In this document: in pieces, positions 58,704 through 64,000 of the stretch
Layout: each line of letters opens with the position of its first letter
How positions within the stretch are numbered: the stretch's first letter is position 1
Translations under genes and position numbers: made by a program
The notes under the pieces: generated by a model
Told to the model about the DNA's origin: nothing
The model's database searches: none
What the model saw: the letters and a program-made list of their open reading frames with translations, nothing else
NCBI GenBank assembly: GCA_050084515.1
Contig: CM114271.1
Span: forward strand, 2,604,001-2,668,000
Origin: Blasia pusilla
Taxonomy: Eukaryota > Marchantiophyta > Marchantiopsida > Blasiales
Length of the DNA: 64,000 nt
Reading direction: 5' to 3'

Positions 58704-59336
58704 TGTCACGTCTCTTAGGATAGATCGGTGAGATCTAGTAGAGTGTCTTCATGAGTACAGACTGAGTAGGTCGAGCATGACCTGCTTAGGCCGCGGGAAA
58801 CTTGAGATAGCAGGTTTCCCCTTCGTTTCGGCTCATTTGGAGCCGTATTGAGGAACTTACTATTTTAGGTAAGTACCATTTTGAGTATGTGATCAAGTTT
58901 CTATTTTTGGTAAGTGGCCCTTGACCTCCTACATCAGGTCAAGAGCCAAGGAGGTGACTTGGGAGCATAGGTTACCATGGAGAGAGCTTGGGAGAGGGGA
59001 GGGGTATACCTCAAGGAGAGAGAGCTTGAGAGCTCATTCTCTCTTTGTTGAACTTCTTGGCATAAGGCGGCGGAGCTATGGTCCCTTGCCTTGTGAGTGT
59101 AACCCAAGCCTCTCATTAGGAGAATGGGTTTGGTTTGTCATAAGAGAGAGTGCACACCTTTGAGAGCTATGGTGTGAGATGGTGTAGAGAGAGATTGGAT
59201 CTCACTTTATTGGTGATATTTTGGTACTTCTTGTCTCATTGTTTGGATGCGATGAGTTAGCATGGGATCATGCATGTTTTTGTGTGTGTTTGGTGACAGC
59301 AATGTAAGTTGTGTAGCGATGTGTATGCGCACGACA
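58704..59336 (+). repeat. 3' LTR of the methyltransferase element
   Basis: 633 bp, TGTCACGTCTC ... GCGCACGACA. Contains GTAAGTGGCCCTTGACCTCCTACAT, shared with the left LTR and with the related copy at 60075. The termini TGTC/GACA form the short inverted repeat usual for LTRs. Confidence 0.8.
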
Positions 59337-59340
59337 GAGT

Positions 59341-60074
59341 ACACTAGCTCAAGATAACCCATTTCTCAAGTGGAGAAGATGTGCACAATTAATAAAAAAA
59401 GCATCAAACCTCTCACCCGTAAGCTCATGAATTTCAATAACTAATGGGACAAAATTATATTCTTTGCAAAGACAACTATAATGTAAAGTCCTCTTCCATG
59501 CCTCTGTCGGCGATGTTCCTTATATCTCCCTCATGAAATCATATGTGCCCAAATTGACTCCCATGTAAAATATGTAAATACAACATAAGTTACCATCACG
59601 TTAGCCTCTCGTGGCATGTATATGTCATGTATTTCTTGAGTGAAAAAGATGGGTGAACTCGGCAAGGAAAACATCAACCGATTCAAACCTCTCACCAAGA
59701 GCCCCATAATCTCAATAGCCCTCGCACCTATTCATCCTCGGGTTAAAGGGTTAGACGTGGGTTATGTTTGAAGAAGGGCTCGTGCAAAAAAGGCAACATC
59801 TGAGGGGACTCGAACTTGGGACGTACACCTTCTTAGTGATTGTACCATCCACTCCACTTGAGTTTCATGCATGAAAGGCATGGAATTAATAAAACTCTTA
59901 ACAGTTATCCAAAATAGAATATGTGGCTTCAAGATCTTGACCTCGAGTTAACTAATCCGAGGATGAATAGGCTGAAGGTCAATAGCTAATTTTCACGAAT
60001 AGTTGAGTCTATGGCACCCACACTAGCGGGGGATCCGGGAAGCAAGTCATGATCGCGGGTCCAAGGAGGAAATA
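59341..60074. other. Sequence between LTR copies, no gene seen
   Basis: No protein-like frame and no RNA gene were recognised. A tRNA-like stretch could not be confirmed. Confidence 0.4.
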
Positions 60075-60538
60075 TGTCACGTCTTTTAGGATAGATCGAC
60101 GAGATCTAGTAGATCGCCCTCGAGGATAGTGGAGGATAGCCTTAGGAGGTCGAGGATGATCTACTAAGGCCACGGTAACCTGAGAGAGAAGGTTTCCCCT
60201 TTCCCTTCATTTGAAGCCATATAGAGAAACCTTACTATTTCGCGTAAGTTTCCGTTTTGAACATAGTTGACTTTATAATTTGGGAAGTGGCCCTTGACCT
60301 TCTACAACATGTCAAGAGCCAATGAGGTGACCTGCAAGCATATGTTATCAGAAAGAGAACCTCCAAGCATAGGTTATTGTAGAGAGAGTTTGGAAGAGGG
60401 AAGGGGTATACCCAAAGAGAAAGGGTTTGGGAGCTCATTCTCTCTTTGTTGAACCTCTTGGCATAAGGCGTCGGAGCTATGGTCCTCCTTGACTTGTGTG
60501 TGAAACCCAAGCCTCTAATTAGGAGAGTGGGTTTGGTT

Positions 60539-60607
<69 letters not shown>

Positions 60608-60620
60608 ATTCTAAGAGACA
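60075..60620 (+). mobile_element. Diverged, truncated LTR related to the methyltransferase element
   Basis: It begins TGTCACGTCTTTTAGGATAGATCG and follows the LTR at 58704 through AAGTGGCCCTTGACC, GAGCTCATTCTCTCTTTGTTGAACCTC, GGCATAAGGCG and GAGTGGGTTTGGTTTG, then enters a GA microsatellite (60540-60604). The last ~120 bp of the LTR are missing. No internal region is attached, so it is a solo or truncated copy. It shows the family is present more than once. Confidence 0.75.
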
Positions 60621-61500
60621 TATAAACATTAAAAGTATAGTCAATATGGAGGATTTAAAATTGTTATATACATACAAGTAATTATGGAAATTCCAATTTT
60701 TTGATCCTAAATTATTCAATTACTTGTTAAACAAAAATCATAGTGGATAGAAGACGATTCAAAAATCCACGAAGTAAGGGGGATTCCAAGAGTTCATCAT
60801 AGCGAAGGAAACACTTTGCTTGATTTTATTCATCAACAAGTAGGAGTGGACTAAAGTAGAAGGTGGAAAAGCCCTTTGATTCTTTATGGAATATGGAAAT
60901 GTGATGTCTACATATGTCATCTCACATGAAACCCTTTTATCCAAACCTTACGTTTATCCTACTTTATGGTAGCGGGCTCAAGCTGTAGGAGACACCAACA
61001 CTAGAGGCCCACTTAGTAGTAATCATAGTTCCTTAGGAATTGTTGATAATGTCTCTATTGTTGTTAAGTTTAGTCGATAGGGGAAATACCTCCTTCTTCC
61101 TTTTCAGGGTCGGTTGTGGCCTTTATATGCTTGACTCTTTGAGTCAAGCATATATTATTTGTTTCTTTTGTTTTTATGATGGGTTTTCCATCATGCATAT
61201 TTATTAAGGTTCATCTTTCCTCTACTACTTTACTACCTAGCCCATCCAAGACCAAGTTTACCCTTGACATTTTCCTCTTTTTCACCTACCCCATATGCAA
61301 CATAGAATCTTTATTAATATCAATATGATTAGTTCTTCCTTCATCTCCAAGTACTCCCCATCACTTTTCTTCATCCAGTCCGTGGGTGTTAAACATCTTG
61401 ACTTGGTTTATTGATCTATCAATTTATTAACTCTTATTTAGAGAAAAATACAAATATTGAAAGAGAGGTTGTAAGCCTCATAATGAAGACGACTCATTGT
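60621..61500. other. AT-rich DNA without a gene; contains one perfect hairpin
   Basis: No coding frame was recognised. TATATGCTTGACTC (61124-61137) and its exact reverse complement (61141-61154) are separated by TTT, a 14-bp stem with a 3-base loop. Confidence 0.6.
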
Positions 61501-61529
61501 CGTAAACGACAAAAAACGGATCTAACTGT

Positions 61530-62110
61530 GTGTTTGAACTGGTCAGCGTTTGACAACTACTGCAGTCCATCGTGAAGCGACAGAGAAACCCGCCGGGGCC
61601 CACAGCCTACAGACCGCTCTGGCACAATGGTTGAATGACACGCAGCTCTTGAACTACTGCAGTAGACGGTGGGTACGAGGTCACAGGATCCACGACCACA
61701 GTCCGATCTATGACTGTGGTTGACGGAACCACGGTTGGAAAGCTACTGCAGTAGGTCTCCAACCGTGCGACAGGAAACTCACCGGGCCGGCCAACAGACT
61801 GCAGACGGGAGCCGGTACGTCGTTAAAGGACACTCAGGGCAGCTCCCCACAGACATAGTCATGGTCCTTGTCGTCGCGCAGGGGGGGACGCGGAACTGGA
61901 GGGCCGACGGACTTAGGGACCCATCTACAATAGATAGATACGCGTTTGAGAGTGACGTAGATTCCTCTCTATTGCATTCCATGAGGAACGGACAGAAACT
62001 CTAGGATGGATGTACCTACGTGGTTGAACACGTCAGCGTTTGAGTGACAGAGTAGGATGGATCTACCTACGTGGTTGAACACGTCAGCATCTGAGAACCA
62101 CTGCAGTTGA
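61530..62110. repeat. Imperfect direct repeats with CTGCAG palindromes
   Basis: ACTACTGCAGT..., a GCGACAG.GAAAC.C.CCGGG block and ACAG.CT.CAGAC occur at about 61556-61615 and again at about 61743-61805. A ~50-bp unit (TAGGATGGAT.TACCTACGTGGTTGAACACGTCAGC) is repeated in tandem at about 62003 and 62053. No protein or RNA gene was recognised. Confidence 0.6.
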
Positions 62111-62152
62111 GAAGGAAGAGGCTAAGATCATGCCAGGCAGGCTGGCTGACTT

Positions 62153-62850
62153 GGCAACCCCAATGGGGTGGCTCAAAGCTCCTCTAACAACCCATTTTAC
62201 GGTTGGAGAAGACTATGGCAACCCTAGTAGGGCGTGTCAAAGCTCTGATTTTACCACTATAGAATGTTCTGGCAACCGTACTAGGGTGGCTCAAAGCTCA
62301 TATAGCAACCGATTTTACGGTTGGAGGAAACTCTCTCAACCCCAATAGGCTATCTCAAAGCTCCTCTAACAATCAATTTTACGGCTAAAGGAAACTCTAG
62401 CAACCCTACTAGGGCAGTTCAAAGCTCCTCTAACAATGGATTTTGCCGTTGGAGAAAACTCTCGAAACCCTAGTAGGGGGCGTCAAACCTCCTCTACCAA
62501 CCAATTTTACGACTGGAGAAAAATATGGCAACCGTAAGGCATCTCAGAGCTCCTCCAACAACCAATTTTATGGTTGAAGAAAACTCTGGCAACCCTTGTA
62601 GGGTGACTCAAAGCTCTTCTAACAACCAAGTTTACAATTGGAGAAAAAATTGGCAACCCTAGTAGGGTGGCTCAAAGCTCCACTTTTGACAACTAATTTT
62701 ATGGCTGGAGAAAAATATTGCAACCCTGGTAAGGCAGCTCAAAGCTCCTCCAACAACCAATTTTGTGGTGGAAGCAAACTCTGGCAACCCTTGTAGGGTG
62801 ACTCAAAGCTCTTCTTCTAACAACCAAGTTTACAATTGGAGAAAAATTAT
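62153..62850. repeat. Minisatellite, about 11 units of ~64 bp
   Basis: Units run GGCAACCCTAGTAGGGTGGC / TCAAAGCTCCTCTAACAACC / AATTTTACGGTTGGAGAAAA / CTCT with 10-25% variation by eye. Individual units vary from about 54 to 68 bp by small indels, one of them short. Two higher-order variants (AACCAAGTTTACAATTGGAG) occur at units 8 and 11. CCCTAGTAGGG is a near-palindrome in each unit. Confidence 0.88.
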
Positions 62851-64000
62851 GGAAGGATTACTCCCCTCATGGTGACACCTCTTTGTTTGACATTTGGTAT
62901 CAAACATGTTCCCCCCTCAATATATGTTTCACTACCAAGTTTGAAAGTATGGGTTTAGTCTTGTATCCATCACGCATTGTAAATCATTTGATGTTCGGAT
63001 ACTTTGCTAGTAGTTGGAAGAAGAGATCCTCTTTGCGAAAATTGCAATAAATTACAATATCTTTGATGCAAATTCTCCATGAGATTATATCCATTGAGTA
63101 TTAGCTTGAGCTATATGATAAGATGGATCTTCATATTTTTAAGCCCTAGCAGCCAGTAGTAAATTTGGGAATTATTAATTTGGTAAGTTAGTCTAAGGAG
63201 ACAAGAAGTTGGGTTAGGCAAAGACGGGGAACCAGAATTGTATGAGTGTTTATTAGCTGTAAAGTTTGATTATGGGCTTTTGTATGTTTTGACAAATTAT
63301 GAGTGGTAGTAATTATTCGGAACACTCCTAAGAGGAAAAATCCATCAACATGTTCTTGTGAGAGATCGATCCAACAACGTCATTTGAAAGCATGGAGTTA
63401 CAACATTAGTATAGTTGATAAAGAGGTACTAACCACAATAGGATTAAAGACTAAAGGCACTTCTAGCATCATGGATGAGTAACACCAATTCAAGAATTGA
63501 CAATCCATGACGTACAATGCGAGAATAGTGATTAGGTTAGAACGATGATGAGATGCTGGAAAAACTGTGTAATCAAGTTGAATCAACTATAACTAGTTGA
63601 GAAGAATGCATAATTTTTTATCATAAAGAAGACAAGAGGTTTTCTTCTCCTTTGAATGCACGAGAATAGATATAATGTTCTTCCCAAAGAGAAAACTTCT
63701 CCTAAATCCTTGCATTACATTATTTCATTTCCACTGTTTGATGATTTGTAGTACAACGTGTTTGGTGGTTTAAGTATGTTTATAATTCCAACTATCTTCC
63801 TATCTTAGATCTTGTTTATATGCCGATTGATACTCCACATTTGCTCTTTGCCACTTCTAAACCTTAAACCTTCATTTTAGTGATGGTGCTCGGATTGTGT
63901 GTACTAAAAAGTATTTGTATAACATCTAGAGATGTTCACTAACTTCTTTCCTCCATGGGTTACCTTGATAAAGTACAATCTAAATGTGAGGTTAGAAATT
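62851..64000. other. AT-rich DNA to the window end, no gene seen
   Basis: Only short frames with no recognised motif; no repeat family identified with confidence. Confidence 0.4.

Larger units (their letters stand above)
49236..59336 (+). mobile_element. Ty3/gypsy element encoding a DNA cytosine methyltransferase and a PHD finger
   Basis: LTR-like sequences beginning TGTCACGTCTCTTAGGATAG start at 49236 and 58704, and the second ends ...GCGCACGACA at 59336. AGAGT before the element (49231-49235) recurs at 59336-59340, sharing one base with the LTR end, which supports these borders as one insertion with a 4-5 bp target duplication. In between, the plus strand reads gag with two zinc knuckles, protease-like domain, cytosine-C5 methyltransferase, RT, RNase H, integrase and PHD finger. 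RT-before-integrase order marks Ty3/gypsy. The copy has about six frameshifts and many stops and cannot be active. Confidence 0.88.

Noticed and set aside
61610-61700. tRNA-like stretch with a TGGCACAATGG box A-like word
   Set aside because: No convincing box B or cloverleaf could be drawn, so neither a tRNA gene nor a tRNA-derived SINE is claimed.
62153-62850. CRISPR-like array
   Set aside because: Whole ~64-bp units are repeated with no unique spacers, and the context is a plant nuclear genome; it is a minisatellite.

Overview
This window looks like nuclear DNA of a land plant. Three host genes can be assembled exon by exon with GT-AG junctions and matching phases: an NF-YA transcription-factor subunit (plus strand, 6130-9293), a membrane protein of unknown function with an HNH-like zinc-binding C-terminus (plus, 16922-21030), and a plant-type CorA-like divalent-cation transporter with the GMN signature (minus, 37334-39603). 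The NF-YA core is very plant-like. Long introns, GA/CT-rich leaders and a large share of retrotransposons fit a repeat-rich plant genome. I cannot name the species; a bryophyte or lycophyte is a guess.

Layout. 1-4140 is upstream sequence with no gene seen. 4141-9293 is the NF-YA leader and gene, followed by a probable long 3' region with a perfect hairpin near 10.87 kb. 11.9-16.9 kb is AT-rich and holds a copia LTR remnant. 16.9-21.0 kb is the HNH-like gene, with a tandem repeat just before its second coding exon in which every unit ends in a splice-acceptor-like motif. 21-26 kb holds no gene apart from a short decayed reading frame. 26-29.3 kb is a decayed LINE (minus). 29.8-33.75 kb stacks a GA microsatellite, a gypsy LTR fragment, a truncated copia element, a GC-rich repeat and a solo gypsy LTR. 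35.9-41.1 kb is the CorA-like gene, its flanks and a CT-rich shared upstream region.

42154-49126 is an almost full-length chromovirus (Ty3/gypsy, minus) with two ~1.0-kb LTRs, a perfect 5-bp target duplication (AGGAG), a Met-tRNA-type primer site, gag, RT, RNase H, integrase and a chromodomain interrupted by a stop. Its protease has been lost through an internal deletion.

The most interesting feature lies 110 bp further on: a ~10.1-kb Ty3/gypsy element at 49236-59336 (plus). Its domain order is gag with two zinc knuckles, an aspartic-protease-like domain, a cytosine-C5 DNA methyltransferase resembling DNMT3, then RT, RNase H and integrase, and finally a C-terminal PHD finger. A DNA methylation writer and a histone-tail reader in one retroelement suggest that the element acted on the chromatin of its own copies or its target sites. 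This copy is dead: it has frameshifts and many in-frame stops, most explained by C-to-T change at CAG, CAA or CGA codons, the pattern expected from methylated cytosines in plant heterochromatin. Related LTR pieces occur at 60075-60620. The last 4 kb hold small tandem repeats, notably an ~11-copy, ~64-bp minisatellite at 62153-62850, and no gene.
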